Assembly: GCA_029228645.1 (NCBI GenBank)
Contig: JAPTHR010000002.1
Coordinates: forward strand, 124,001-188,000
Source: Gammaproteobacteria bacterium Milos-ODIII6
GTDB lineage: Bacteria; Pseudomonadota; Gammaproteobacteria; Chromatiales; Chromatiaceae
Direction: 5' to 3'
DNA: 64,000 nt
Made by a program: the position numbers and the translations under genes. Of the stretch, positions 27,136 to 34,632 are shown piece after piece. The notes below the pieces were generated by a model. It was not told where the DNA came from. It saw only the letters and a program-made list of their open reading frames with translations, and ran no database searches. Within the stretch, counting starts at the first letter, position 1. Every line of letters begins with the position of its first letter.

Positions 27136-28446
27136 CTACGGGGTACCTCCCACGGTCACGACGATGCTTTTGGCCGGATCGACCCGGCGGCGGAAGGCGG
27201 ACAGGACCTGCTCCAGATCGACCGCTGCAATCTTGTCGGTGAGGGTCTCCAGCCAGTCGAGCGGCAGGCCATAGAAACCGATCATGCTGATGTACTCGAC
27301 GATGTCGCTGTTGCTCGCGATCTTGAGGGGGAACCCTCCGATCAGGTTCTTCTTGCCGGATTCGAGCATCAGCTCGCTCGGACCGACCTCGATGAAGCGC
27401 TCCAGGGTGTCGCGCATCACCCTGAGCGAATCGTCCGCCTTGTCGTTCTTGGTCTGCGCCACCATCACGAAGGGCCCGGGGGCGCGCATCGCGCTGAAAT
27501 AGCTGTACACACTGTAGGAAAGACCGCGCTTGTTGCGCACCTCATCTCCGAGCAGCGAAACCAGCGAGCCGCCCCCGAGGGCGTGATTGCCGACGTACAG
27601 CGGGAAGTAATCGGGGTCACCGCGGGCCATCCCCAGCTGGCCGATCATGAGCGTGGTCTGGCTCGAGGGAAATGCCTCGCGCAACTCTCCGCCCTTGACC
27701 GCCGCTGGCTCGGGCAAGGACGGGGCATGCTGACCCTTTTTCAGGCCGGCGGTGAGGCGCTCGGCTATGGCTTCGGCCTCGGACCGGTCTATATCGCCGA
27801 CCATGGCGATCACGGCGTTTGCGCCGACGTAGTAACTGTTGTGAAACCGGCGCAACTGGGCGGGACTGATTTGCGCCAGGGAGTCCTCGGTTCCACCGGG
27901 CGGATGCGCATAGGGATGCGCCCCGTAGAGCGCCTTGTAGAATCGCTCCGAGGCAACCGTTGCCGGCGATTGCAGCCCTTGGCGGCGCGCCACGATCATC
28001 TGCTGGCGCACCCGTTCGATCGCCGTGTCATCGAAGCGTGGCGACGCCAGCAGCGTGCCCAGGGTGTCCACCGCGACGTCGCGCGTCGGGATCTCGCTCA
28101 GGGTACGCACCGATAGCCAGGCCATGTCCCGCCGCGAACCGGAAGCAAGCACGATGCCGCGATCCTCCACCCGGCGGGCCAGGGCGTCCGCGTCCCATTC
28201 GCCCGCGCCCTCGGTGAGCATCCCATTGGTGAAAGCCGCCAGGCCCGCGTGCTCAGCGTCACGCGCGCTGCCGGCATCGAACACCACCCGGACATCCAGG
28301 ATCGGCAGATCGGGCGCCGCCACGAACAGCACCTTGGCCCCCTTGGCGGTGGTCCAGGACTGGATCTCGGGGGTGCTGGCAAGCAGGCTGCCCGTGCAAC
28401 AGGCGAAAACCAGCGCGAGCAGAGGGGCGATCAGCTTATTGCGCAT
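27136..28446 (-). CDS. M16 peptidase-like subunit without the zinc site
   Basis: This 436-residue M16-family protein has a signal peptide (about 1-23). The position of the zinc motif HxxEH reads AGLAAFTNGMLTEG, so the metal ligands are missing and it is probably non-catalytic. The R/Y pair typical of the M16 substrate-binding partner appears near the C-terminal half (NKRGLSYSVY). It overlaps the preceding active-subunit gene by 11 bases, as in heterodimeric bacterial M16B proteases and their mitochondrial processing-peptidase relatives. Likely partner role: substrate clamp in the periplasm. Confidence 0.88.
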   Translation of the reverse strand: MRNKLIAPLLALVFACCTGSLLASTPEIQSWTTAKGAKVLFVAAPDLPILDVRVVFDAGSARDAEHAGLAAFTNGMLTEGAGEWDADALARRVEDRGIVLASGSRRDMAWLSVRTLSEIPTRDVAVDTLGTLLASPRFDDTAIERVRQQMIVARRQGLQSPATVASERFYKALYGAHPYAHPPGGTEDSLAQISPAQLRRFHNSYYVGANAVIAMVGDIDRSEAEAIAERLTAGLKKGQHAPSLPEPAAVKGGELREAFPSSQTTLMIGQLGMARGDPDYFPLYVGNHALGGGSLVSLLGDEVRNKRGLSYSVYSYFSAMRAPGPFVMVAQTKNDKADDSLRVMRDTLERFIEVGPSELMLESGKKNLIGGFPLKIASNSDIVEYISMIGFYGLPLDWLETLTDKIAAVDLEQVLSAFRRRVDPAKSIVVTVGGTP

Positions 28447-29827
28447 ACATCACCCCCGAGACCAAGCGCTCGTCTTCCGGGCCGGGCGTTGAATCCTCCG
28501 GCTTTTTCTCCTTAGGGACCAGCACCGCGACGTTGAGGTTGTCCTCGACCAGGTACTTGCGCGCCACCGCCTGTACCTGTTCCGGCGTGACCGCGCGCAG
28601 GCGCTCGATCTCCTCGTCAATCAGGCGCCAGTCCAGCCCGAGGGTGTCCAGCATCCCGATCTGCATCGCCTGGTAGAAGACGGAATCCAACTGATAAACC
28701 TTGGAAGCCACAGCCTGGGTGACGACGCGCTCGAGCTCCGTGGCGCTGACCGGCTCCTCCTGCAGACGACGGATCTGCTCGTGCAGGGCCTGCTCGATCT
28801 CCTCCGCGCTATGCCCGTCGGTCGGTGTGCCATCGAACAGAAACAGGTCGGGGAGACGGGAATAGGGATCGTATGAGGCGCCGGCCGATGCCGCGATCTT
28901 CTGCCCGCGCACCAGTTCGGTGGCGAGGCGCGCACTGGCGCCGCCATCCAGGATGGCGGAGGCGACGTACAGTGCATACGGCTCCCAGTCCTGGTCGGCG
29001 GTTCCAACGATGGGCGTCTTGAAGCCCATCAGAAGGTAAGGCTGCTTGGCCGGCACCTGGACCGTCACGCGCGTCGGACCATGCTGAACCGGCTCGACCG
29101 GTTGCCGTGGTGATGGCACCTCGCCAGCCGGAATGGTGCCGAAATGTTTGCGCGCCAGCGCCAGCACCTGTTGCGGTTCGACGTCGCCGACCACCACCAG
29201 GGTGGCATTGTTCGGCTGGTACCACATGTCATACCAACGCTGCAGTGCGTCCTTGCGCATGTTCTTCAGATCGTCCATCCAGCCGATGACCGGGTTCTGG
29301 TACGGCGATGCCCGCCAGGCCACCGACATCAGTTGCTCATAGGTCAGCCCGACCGGCTTGTCGTCGGTGCGCATGCGGCGCTCCTCCATGACCACGGCGC
29401 GTTCCTTGAGAAACTCCTTCTCGTCGAATACCACGTTGCGCATGCGGTCCGCCTCGAGCTCGAGGGCCCGGTCGAGGTGCTGTACCGAGACAGTGGCGTA
29501 GTAAGCGGTGTAGTCGCGCCCGGTGAAGGCATTTTCCTCGCCCCCGAGTTCGGAGACGATGCGCGAGTACTCGCCCGGCCCGACCTTCTCGGTGCCTTTG
29601 AACATCATGTGTTCGAGCAAATGCGACAGGCCGGTGCGACCGGCCTCTTCGTAACTGCTGCCGATGCGATACCACACCTGTGCGATCACGACGGGCGCGC
29701 GGTGGTCGGGCTTGACGATGACCTTCATGCCGTTGTCCAGGGCGAATTCCTGGGGGATCGTCTCGGTGGCGGGTACGGATGTGGCCGCGAGGGCCAGTGC
29801 AATCGCGCTAAAGATGCGGAAAATCAT
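28436..29827 (-). CDS. M16 zinc metallopeptidase, catalytic subunit
   Basis: This 463-residue peptidase has a signal peptide (about 1-21) and the inverted zinc motif HLLEH near residue 64, with the downstream Glu about 76 residues later within the FLKERAVVMEERRM region. RIGSSYEEAGRTG precedes it. The domain is followed by the second M16 half. The product is predicted periplasmic and should form a heterodimer with the inactive paralogue encoded just downstream. The ATG at 29827 is preferred. It is divergent from ftsY with 167 bases between; pathway unknown, usually degradation of small peptides. Confidence 0.9.
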   Translation of the reverse strand: MIFRIFSAIALALAATSVPATETIPQEFALDNGMKVIVKPDHRAPVVIAQVWYRIGSSYEEAGRTGLSHLLEHMMFKGTEKVGPGEYSRIVSELGGEENAFTGRDYTAYYATVSVQHLDRALELEADRMRNVVFDEKEFLKERAVVMEERRMRTDDKPVGLTYEQLMSVAWRASPYQNPVIGWMDDLKNMRKDALQRWYDMWYQPNNATLVVVGDVEPQQVLALARKHFGTIPAGEVPSPRQPVEPVQHGPTRVTVQVPAKQPYLLMGFKTPIVGTADQDWEPYALYVASAILDGGASARLATELVRGQKIAASAGASYDPYSRLPDLFLFDGTPTDGHSAEEIEQALHEQIRRLQEEPVSATELERVVTQAVASKVYQLDSVFYQAMQIGMLDTLGLDWRLIDEEIERLRAVTPEQVQAVARKYLVEDNLNVAVLVPKEKKPEDSTPGPEDERLVSGVMYAQ

Positions 29828-29994
29828 GCGGGTCTGTCACTCCGGAAAGGGTCGCAGGTGATAGGATATCGAACCAGTTTTGCAACTCCCGGCCATTCTT
29901 TCAGGCGCTCTGGGAGACTGCAACGTCAGACCCGCCCGCTCTCGCCGGGTTCCCGCTTTGGTAACCCTCGAATAAGTTTGACAGGCCCCAGATC

Positions 29995-30981
29995 ATGTTC
30001 GGTTTTGGCAGGAAAAAGAAGGAAACCGCGGCAGAGTCCGCACAAGCACAGGGGGAAAACCCGGGCGGCCTGTTGCAGCGCCTCAAGCAGGGCCTGGCAC
30101 GCACCCGGGCCAATCTCGGCGACGGCCTGGCAGACCTGCTGCTCGGCCGCAAGCAGATCGACGACGAACTGCTGGAGGAGCTCGAAACCCTGTTACTCAC
30201 GGCCGACGTCGGGGTCGAGACCACCCGGCGCATCATCGACGACCTGACCGACCGGGTCAGGCGCAAGGAGCTGGCCGACCCGCAGAAGCTGCGCACGGTC
30301 CTGGAGGACATCCTGGCCGCCATGCTGGAGGGTATCGACCAGCCGGTGCGGGCCGCAGCCGAAGGCCGCCCGCAGGTGATTCTCATGGTCGGGATCAACG
30401 GTGCCGGCAAGACCACCACCATCGGCAAGCTGGCCAAGCGCCTGCAGGAGGAAGGCCAGAAGGTGATGCTGGCCGCCGGCGACACCTTCCGCGCTGCGGC
30501 CGTGGAACAGCTGCAGACCTGGGGCCAACGCAACGACATCCCGGTGATCTCGCAGTCGACCGGCTCGGACGCGGCCTCGGTGATCTTCGATGGCCTGCAG
30601 GCCGCTCAGGCGCGCGGCATCGACGTCCTGATCGCCGACACCGCGGGGCGCCTGCACACCAAGTCCAACCTGATGGACGAATTGAGCAAGATTGCACGGG
30701 TGATGAAGAAGCTCGACCCGGATGCACCCCACGAGGTGATGCTGGTGATCGACGCCGGCACCGGGCAGAACGCGCTCAACCAGGCGGTTCAGTTCCACCA
30801 GGCAATCGAGCTGACCGGCATCACCCTGACCAAGCTCGACGGCACCGCCAAAGGCGGCATCGTGTTCGCGATCGCCGACCGGCTCAAGGTGCCGATCCGC
30901 TTCATCGGCGTCGGAGAAGGCATCGACGACCTGCGCCACTTCGAGTCCCGGGAATTCGTGAAGGCGCTGTTCGAGCACTAG
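29995..30981 (+). CDS. ftsY: Signal recognition particle receptor FtsY
   Basis: This 328-residue SRP GTPase receptor docks ribosome-SRP complexes at the inner membrane. The N-terminal A domain is short (about 25 residues) with basic and acidic stretches. The N domain (about 26-120) and G domain follow, with P-loop GINGAGKT at 133-140, DTFRAAA (about 161), DTAGR (about 210) and TKLDGTAKGG (about 280). ftsE follows 13 bases downstream, and ftsX overlaps ftsE: the conserved ftsY-ftsE-ftsX-rpoH order. Confidence 0.96.
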   Translation: MFGFGRKKKETAAESAQAQGENPGGLLQRLKQGLARTRANLGDGLADLLLGRKQIDDELLEELETLLLTADVGVETTRRIIDDLTDRVRRKELADPQKLRTVLEDILAAMLEGIDQPVRAAAEGRPQVILMVGINGAGKTTTIGKLAKRLQEEGQKVMLAAGDTFRAAAVEQLQTWGQRNDIPVISQSTGSDAASVIFDGLQAAQARGIDVLIADTAGRLHTKSNLMDELSKIARVMKKLDPDAPHEVMLVIDAGTGQNALNQAVQFHQAIELTGITLTKLDGTAKGGIVFAIADRLKVPIRFIGVGEGIDDLRHFESREFVKALFEH

Positions 30982-30994
30982 GGTCGAACCACTC

Positions 30995-31666
30995 ATGATC
31001 CGATTCGACAGCGTCGCCAAACGCTACCCCACCGGCCGCGAAGGACTCGCGGGGGTCAGCTTCGAACTGGCGGCAGGCGAGTTGGCCTTCGTCACCGGGC
31101 ACTCGGGTGCGGGCAAGAGCACCATGCTCAAGCTGATCGGTCTGCTGGAGCGCGCCACGCGTGGCCAGGTCTGGGTCAACGGGCGCAATCTGAACAAACT
31201 GAACGCGCGTGATGTGCCGTACCACAGGCGCGAAGTCGGCATGATCTTCCAGGATCACCGCCTGCTGCACGACCGGACCGTATTCGATAACGTCGCCCTG
31301 CCACTGGTGGTATCGGGCCTGGGGCACCAGGAGATCCAGCGGCGGGTGCGCGCTGCGCTGGACAAGGTCAGCCTGCTGGGCAAGGAGCGCAGTTTCCCGA
31401 TCGGCCTCTCCGGGGGCGAACAGCAGCGCGTCGGCATCGCGCGCGCCCTGGTCAGCAAGCCGCCGGTGCTGTTGGCGGACGAACCCACCGGCAACCTCGA
31501 CCCCGAGCTGTCGCGCGAGATCATGCAGCTCTTCCTGCAATTCAACCAGGTCGGGGTGACGGTGTTGATCGCGACCCACGACGTTGCCCTGATCGAGCGT
31601 TTCGGCAGGCGTACTATCCAGCTGCGCGACGGCAGGATCAGCCACGATACGGGCGCTCGGGCATGA
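30995..31666 (+). CDS. ftsE: Cell-division ABC ATPase FtsE
   Basis: This 223-residue ATPase of the FtsEX complex links divisome assembly to cell-wall hydrolase activation. Walker A GHSGAGKST (about 36-44), the Q loop QDHRLL, the signature LSGGEQQR (about 135-142), Walker B LLADEPTG and the H-loop His are intact. It is preceded by ftsY and shares ATGA with ftsX. The protein is cytoplasmic and membrane-associated through FtsX. Confidence 0.95.
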   Translation: MIRFDSVAKRYPTGREGLAGVSFELAAGELAFVTGHSGAGKSTMLKLIGLLERATRGQVWVNGRNLNKLNARDVPYHRREVGMIFQDHRLLHDRTVFDNVALPLVVSGLGHQEIQRRVRAALDKVSLLGKERSFPIGLSGGEQQRVGIARALVSKPPVLLADEPTGNLDPELSREIMQLFLQFNQVGVTVLIATHDVALIERFGRRTIQLRDGRISHDTGARA

Positions 31667-32631
31667 AGCGCTCGAGGCAAAGAAACAGGGAGCATGCCTT
31701 CAGGCGTCATCTCAACCCGCTCAACTGGCTGCTGCGCCACGCCCAGATGTCGCTTTCCTCACTTGGGCGGCTGGCGCAGAACCCGCTCAGCACCGGCATG
31801 ACCGCCGCGGTAATCGGAATTGCGATCGCCCTGCCGGCCGGCCTCTATCTGCTGGTCGACAACATGCGCACCCTGACCGGGAGCTGGGATGGCGGATCCA
31901 GCATCTCACTGTTTCTGCAGCAGTCCCTCAGCGACGCGCAGGCGGATCAGGTGCGCGATGTGATCGCGCTTCGGGACGACGTGGCCGAAGCGCGCCTGAT
32001 ATCACGCCAGGAGGCGCTCGCGGAGTTCCGTCTGCGCTCCGGTTTCGGCGAGGCCCTCGACCTGCTCGAGCACAACCCGCTGCCCGCGGTGATCCTGGTC
32101 AAGCCGGCCCGCGTGGCGAGCGCACCCGCGGCCACCGGACGGCTGGCGGATACCCTTGGACGCTACCGCGAGATCGACATGGTGCGGGTGGACCTGCAGT
32201 GGGTGCGGCGATTGGAGGCCATCAGCCGCACCCTGGAACGCGGCATCCTGGTCCTGGCCGGCATGCTCGCGGCGGCGGTGTTGCTCATCGTGGGCAACAC
32301 GATCCGCCTGGAGATACAGCATCGACAGCCCGAGATCGAGGTGATCAAGCTGGTCGGCGGCACCGATGGCTTTATCCGCCGCCCCTTCCTGTACGAAGGG
32401 CTGTGGTACGGGCTGCTCGGGGGGCTGATCGCGTTGTTGCTGGTGATGCTCGGCCTGGCCCTGATGCAGGGCCCGGTGCAGCGCCTCGCCGGTTTGTACC
32501 AATCGGGATTCAGCCTGGAGATGTTCCGCTCCGGTGTCTTCACCGCCATCCTGCTCGGCAGCCCCCTGCTGGGCCTGGCCGGCGCCTGGCTGGCGGTCGG
32601 CCGCCACCTGGCACGGATACAGCCGGAATAA
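31663..32631 (+). CDS. ftsX: Cell-division permease FtsX
   Basis: This 322-residue protein has four membrane helices: one near residue 50 (AVIGIAIALPAGLYLLV), then three toward the C-terminus. The periplasmic loop (about 70-185) activates peptidoglycan hydrolase regulators. A basic cytoplasmic N-terminus (SRQRNREHAFRRH) precedes the first helix. The start overlaps the ftsE stop. Family length is about 310-350. rpoH follows after a 489-base intergenic region. Confidence 0.94.
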   Translation: MKRSRQRNREHAFRRHLNPLNWLLRHAQMSLSSLGRLAQNPLSTGMTAAVIGIAIALPAGLYLLVDNMRTLTGSWDGGSSISLFLQQSLSDAQADQVRDVIALRDDVAEARLISRQEALAEFRLRSGFGEALDLLEHNPLPAVILVKPARVASAPAATGRLADTLGRYREIDMVRVDLQWVRRLEAISRTLERGILVLAGMLAAAVLLIVGNTIRLEIQHRQPEIEVIKLVGGTDGFIRRPFLYEGLWYGLLGGLIALLLVMLGLALMQGPVQRLAGLYQSGFSLEMFRSGVFTAILLGSPLLGLAGAWLAVGRHLARIQPE

Positions 32632-32699
32632 CACCGCCGCGGAACTCCGCACAAGTCCGGGCGCAGAGCGGTCATGCGGCTCTCTTCGAGGAAGGCAGG

Positions 32700-32722
32700 A
32701 AACAGCATTGTGGACGCTGTTT
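32700..32722 (+). terminator. Possible weak terminator after ftsX
   Basis: AAACAGC (32700-32706) and GCTGTTT (32716-32722) form a seven-base stem with a nine-base loop, followed by only a short T-rich stretch (TTTTG). It is 68 bases after the ftsX stop. The stem is AT-rich, so termination would be weak and some read-through into rpoH is expected. Confidence 0.3.
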
Positions 32723-32851
32723 TGTCATAGCACGCCGCGGCAGGACACGGGTTCCCAGTGTGTTTAAAATCAGCCTCTTACAGCGGGCCATTTCCGGTGG
32801 ACCTGGCTTTTTAAAAGGTCCCTCCGCGATTTTCCCGAGGATCCAGTCCGG

Positions 32852-32879
32852 GGAACTTACCCGCCGTTTAGCACTCATA
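32852..32879 (+). promoter_or_regulatory. Sigma-E-like promoter of rpoH
   Basis: GGAACTT (32852-32858) is the perfect -35 of sigma-E promoters. After 16 bases TCATA (32875-32879) stands for the -10 TCTGA (three of five). The E. coli rpoH P3 promoter, which sigma-E recognises, has the same GAACTT-16-TCTGA spacing. The predicted transcription start is near 32885, inside the CIRCE element. This gives a leader of about 235 bases. Confidence 0.5.
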
Positions 32880-32894
32880 GTTTCGGAGTGCTAA
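32868..32894. promoter_or_regulatory. CIRCE element (HrcA operator) upstream of rpoH
   Basis: TTAGCACTC at 32868-32876 and GAGTGCTAA at 32886-32894 form a perfect nine-base inverted repeat with a nine-base spacer, the exact CIRCE consensus recognised by the heat-labile repressor HrcA. It covers the -10 and start of the sigma-E-like promoter. CIRCE normally controls groESL or dnaK; here the nearest gene downstream is rpoH. A TAATAT (32892-32897) at its edge could act as a -10 for a sigma-70 promoter. Confidence 0.88.
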
Positions 32895-32925
32895 TATTCC
32901 GTCTCAGCCTGCCGACTAGGTGCTA

Positions 32926-33087
32926 GGGAGCCTCTGAGAAAGTCTGGGCCGAAAAGATTGACGATCAGAATTCGGCAGTTCGAGGCGCAAATCGCACGTA
33001 ATAGCGAGCTATTGCGAAGATTTGCAACGAAGAAATGACGGATTCTGGCGTCACAGATTGAGGCTCATGACTTTTTCAGAGGTTCCC
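32926..33087. mobile_element. 162-bp palindromic MITE-like element in the rpoH leader
   Basis: The ends are 19-base inverted repeats with two mismatches: GGGAGCCTCTGAGAAAGTC (32926-32944) and the complement of GACTTTTTCAGAGGTTCCC (33069-33087). The whole element folds on itself with many internal matches. Its centre, AATAGC-GA-GCTATT (33000-33013), is exactly the midpoint of the two ends. TA flanks both sides (32924-32925, 33088-33089), consistent with a TA target duplication as for IS630/Tc1 or some IS5 elements. No transposase is encoded, so any movement was in trans. Confidence 0.75.
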
Positions 33088-33120
33088 TAAATCAAAGGCG
33101 ATTTCAAAGGAGTTCCCTAC

Positions 33121-33975
33121 ATGACGCACACTGCAGCGATTCCCTCTGTCCTGCCGACCGGAAGCATGGATTCCTATATCAGCGCCGCTTTCCAGCTGCC
33201 CATGCTGAGCGCGGAGCAGGAACACGAGCTGGCCGTGCGCTGGCACGAGCGCGAGGACCTGGAAGCCGCGCGCCAGCTGGTATTTGCCCATCTGCGCTTC
33301 GTGGTCCGGATCGCGCGCGGCTACAACGGCTACGGCCTGCCGCAGAACGACCTCATCCAGGAAGGGACCGTTGGTCTCATGAAGGCGGTGCGCCGTTTCG
33401 ATCCCGGCATGGGGGTGCGCCTGGTCTCCTTCGCGGTGCACTGGATCAAGGCCGAGATGCACGAATACATCCTGCGCAACTGGCGCATCGTCAAGGTCGC
33501 CACCACCAAGGCGCAGCGCAAGCTTTTCTTCAACCTGCGCAGCTCGAAGAAGCGCCTTGGCTGGTTCACCCAGGAGGAGATCGAGGGCGTGGCCGAGGAT
33601 CTCGGGGTAAAGCCGGAAACGGTCCTCGAGATGGAGGCCCGCATGAGCAACCACGACGTCGCCTTCGACCCGATCGAGGTCGACGAGGACGATGCCGTCA
33701 GCTTTGCGCCAGCGGCCTACCTGGCCGACCTGCGCGAGGAGCCTGCCACCCTGCTGGAGTCCGCGGACACCGCGCAACACCAGCATGAGCAGCTGACTTC
33801 GGCCCTGCAGAAGCTGGATGATCGCAGCCGCGACATCCTGCAACGGCGCTGGCTGACCGAACAGAAAGAGACCCTGCACGAGTTGGCCGACGAGTATGGC
33901 GTCTCTGCCGAGCGCATTCGCCAGATCGAGAAAGCGGCCATGAAGAAACTGCGCGGCGCGATCGCCGCTGCCTGA
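33121..33975 (+). CDS. rpoH: RNA polymerase heat-shock sigma factor RpoH (sigma-32)
   Basis: This 284-residue sigma-70-family factor directs transcription of chaperone and protease genes. The RpoH box QRKLFFNLR is at 132-140. Regions 2 (about 50-120, including [14 protein letters not shown] and FVVRIARGY) and 4 (about 225-280, ending in the helix-turn-helix [15 protein letters not shown]) are intact. AAGGAG precedes the ATG by eight bases. Control appears complex: a sigma-E-like promoter, CIRCE and a MITE lie upstream. It follows ftsY-ftsE-ftsX, as in E. coli. FtsH (a protease that degrades sigma-32 in E. coli), CbpA and a sigma-32-type promoter are also in this window. Confidence 0.95.
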   Translation: MTHTAAIPSVLPTGSMDSYISAAFQLPMLSAEQEHELAVRWHEREDLEAARQLVFAHLRFVVRIARGYNGYGLPQNDLIQEGTVGLMKAVRRFDPGMGVRLVSFAVHWIKAEMHEYILRNWRIVKVATTKAQRKLFFNLRSSKKRLGWFTQEEIEGVAEDLGVKPETVLEMEARMSNHDVAFDPIEVDEDDAVSFAPAAYLADLREEPATLLESADTAQHQHEQLTSALQKLDDRSRDILQRRWLTEQKETLHELADEYGVSAERIRQIEKAAMKKLRGAIAAA

Positions 33976-34001
33976 TACGGCATCCGCCATGCGTCGAGAG
34001 T

Positions 34002-34025
34002 CCACCCTTAGCGGTGGGCTTTTTT
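34002..34025 (+). terminator. Intrinsic terminator of rpoH
   Basis: CCACC and GGTGG form a five-base stem around a six-base loop, followed by a run of T (CTTTTTT). It starts 27 bases after the rpoH stop. The stem is short but the T run is good. Confidence 0.6.
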
Positions 34026-34053
34026 ATGCTACGCCCGGCATGGACGCGCACCA

Positions 34054-34084
34054 TAAAAAAACCCCGCATCTCGCGATGCGGGGT
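34054..34084 (-). terminator. Intrinsic terminator of the sulfur-globule-like gene
   Basis: On the minus strand a ten-base perfect stem (ACCCCGCATC with GATGCGGGGT, loop of four) is followed by seven T. It is 28 bases past the stop codon at 34112. The hairpin also has TTTT on the other side, so it may act in both directions between this gene and rpoH. Confidence 0.88.
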
Positions 34085-34111
34085 TTTACCTTAAGTCAGA
34101 CTAAGTCTGGC

Positions 34112-34414
34112 TTACTGGGCAGCAGGTGCAACCGGAGCCATCGGAGCCTGCGGCATGTAGCCGTAGCCGTAGGGCTGGTCGTAACCGTAGCCGTACCAGT
34201 TGCCGTCGGTGTCAGCAGTGCCTTTGAAGTCGCCGTCGGCCTTGCCGCGACCTTTGAAGTCCATGGAGAAGGTCGCTTCACCTTCGCCGGAACCGTTGCC
34301 CACGAAGTCACCGGTACCGTTGTAACGACCGTCGGTGCCACCGTTCGAGGAATCGAAGAAAGCGAAGGCAGAAGTGGAAGCCAGGACGGCAGCGATAGCA
34401 ATGATCTTTTTCAT
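34112..34414 (-). CDS. Probable sulfur globule protein, secreted, Gly/Asp/Tyr/Pro rich
   Basis: This 100-residue precursor has a textbook signal peptide (MKKIIAIAAVLASTSAFA, 18 residues). The mature part is low complexity: Gly/Asp/Asn repeats (GTDGRYNGTGDFVGNGSGEG), a DFKGRGKAD / DFKGTAD repeat, then Tyr/Gly (YGYGYDQPYGYGY) and a Pro/Ala tail. This pattern matches sulfur globule envelope proteins of sulfur oxidisers, but small repetitive proteins are hard to classify. The promoter (TTGACA-16-TATACT) and terminator are both strong, so an abundant structural protein is likely. If correct, the cell stores elemental sulfur. Alternative: another small exported glycine-rich protein. Confidence 0.5.
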   Translation of the reverse strand: MKKIIAIAAVLASTSAFAFFDSSNGGTDGRYNGTGDFVGNGSGEGEATFSMDFKGRGKADGDFKGTADTDGNWYGYGYDQPYGYGYMPQAPMAPVAPAAQ

Positions 34415-34481
34415 GATGTTTTTCCCAAATCAGGTTGAAGAGTGTTCTTTATGTCGACCCAACATCTCGTCGATGGGGAAA

Positions 34482-34509
34482 AGTATATAAGTATTTCCTT
34501 AATTGTCAA
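34482..34509 (-). promoter_or_regulatory. Strong sigma-70 promoter of the sulfur-globule-like gene
   Basis: On the minus strand TTGACA (34509-34504), a 16-base spacer and TATACT (34487-34482) give a near-consensus promoter about 70 bases before the ATG at 34414. It is the best match to consensus I found in the window, pointing to high constitutive transcription. The region around it is very AT-rich. Confidence 0.8.
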
Positions 34510-34582
34510 TATTCTTTTTAAAGAAATTTTCCAGTGACTTCGGGAGCAGCCCGGACCGTTCCGCAAGCGCTAAGGAAAGCAC

Positions 34583-34610
34583 AAAAAAACCGGCCGCTCG
34601 GCCGGTTTTT
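34583..34610 (-). terminator. Intrinsic terminator after the 30-residue membrane protein gene
   Basis: A GC-rich inverted repeat (ACCGGCCG with CGGCCGGT) flanked by A/T runs is followed on the minus strand by seven T. It is 23 bases past the stop at 34633 and would end the transcript carrying ccoS and the small gene. Because T runs lie on both sides it could act bidirectionally. Confidence 0.85.
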
Positions 34611-34632
34611 CCGGGTATCGGCGAGACGGCTG

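Larger units (their letters stand above)
32632..33120. other. 489-base intergenic region between ftsX and rpoH
   Basis: This region holds, in order: a weak hairpin after ftsX (32700-32722), an AT-rich inverted repeat GGACCT / AGGTCC around 32798-32820 whose role is unclear, the sigma-E-like promoter (32852-32879) overlapping a CIRCE operator (32868-32894), a 162-bp MITE (32926-33087), and the rpoH ribosome site AAGGAG eight bases before its ATG. I see no coding sequence. The listed sites are annotated separately. Confidence 0.8.

Noticed and set aside
33088-33119. GTTCCCTA near the rpoH start as target duplication of the MITE
   Set aside because: A target duplication must flank both ends; the left flank is GCTA, so only TA is shared. 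The 8-mer is part of the right end plus a second copy beside the ribosome site.
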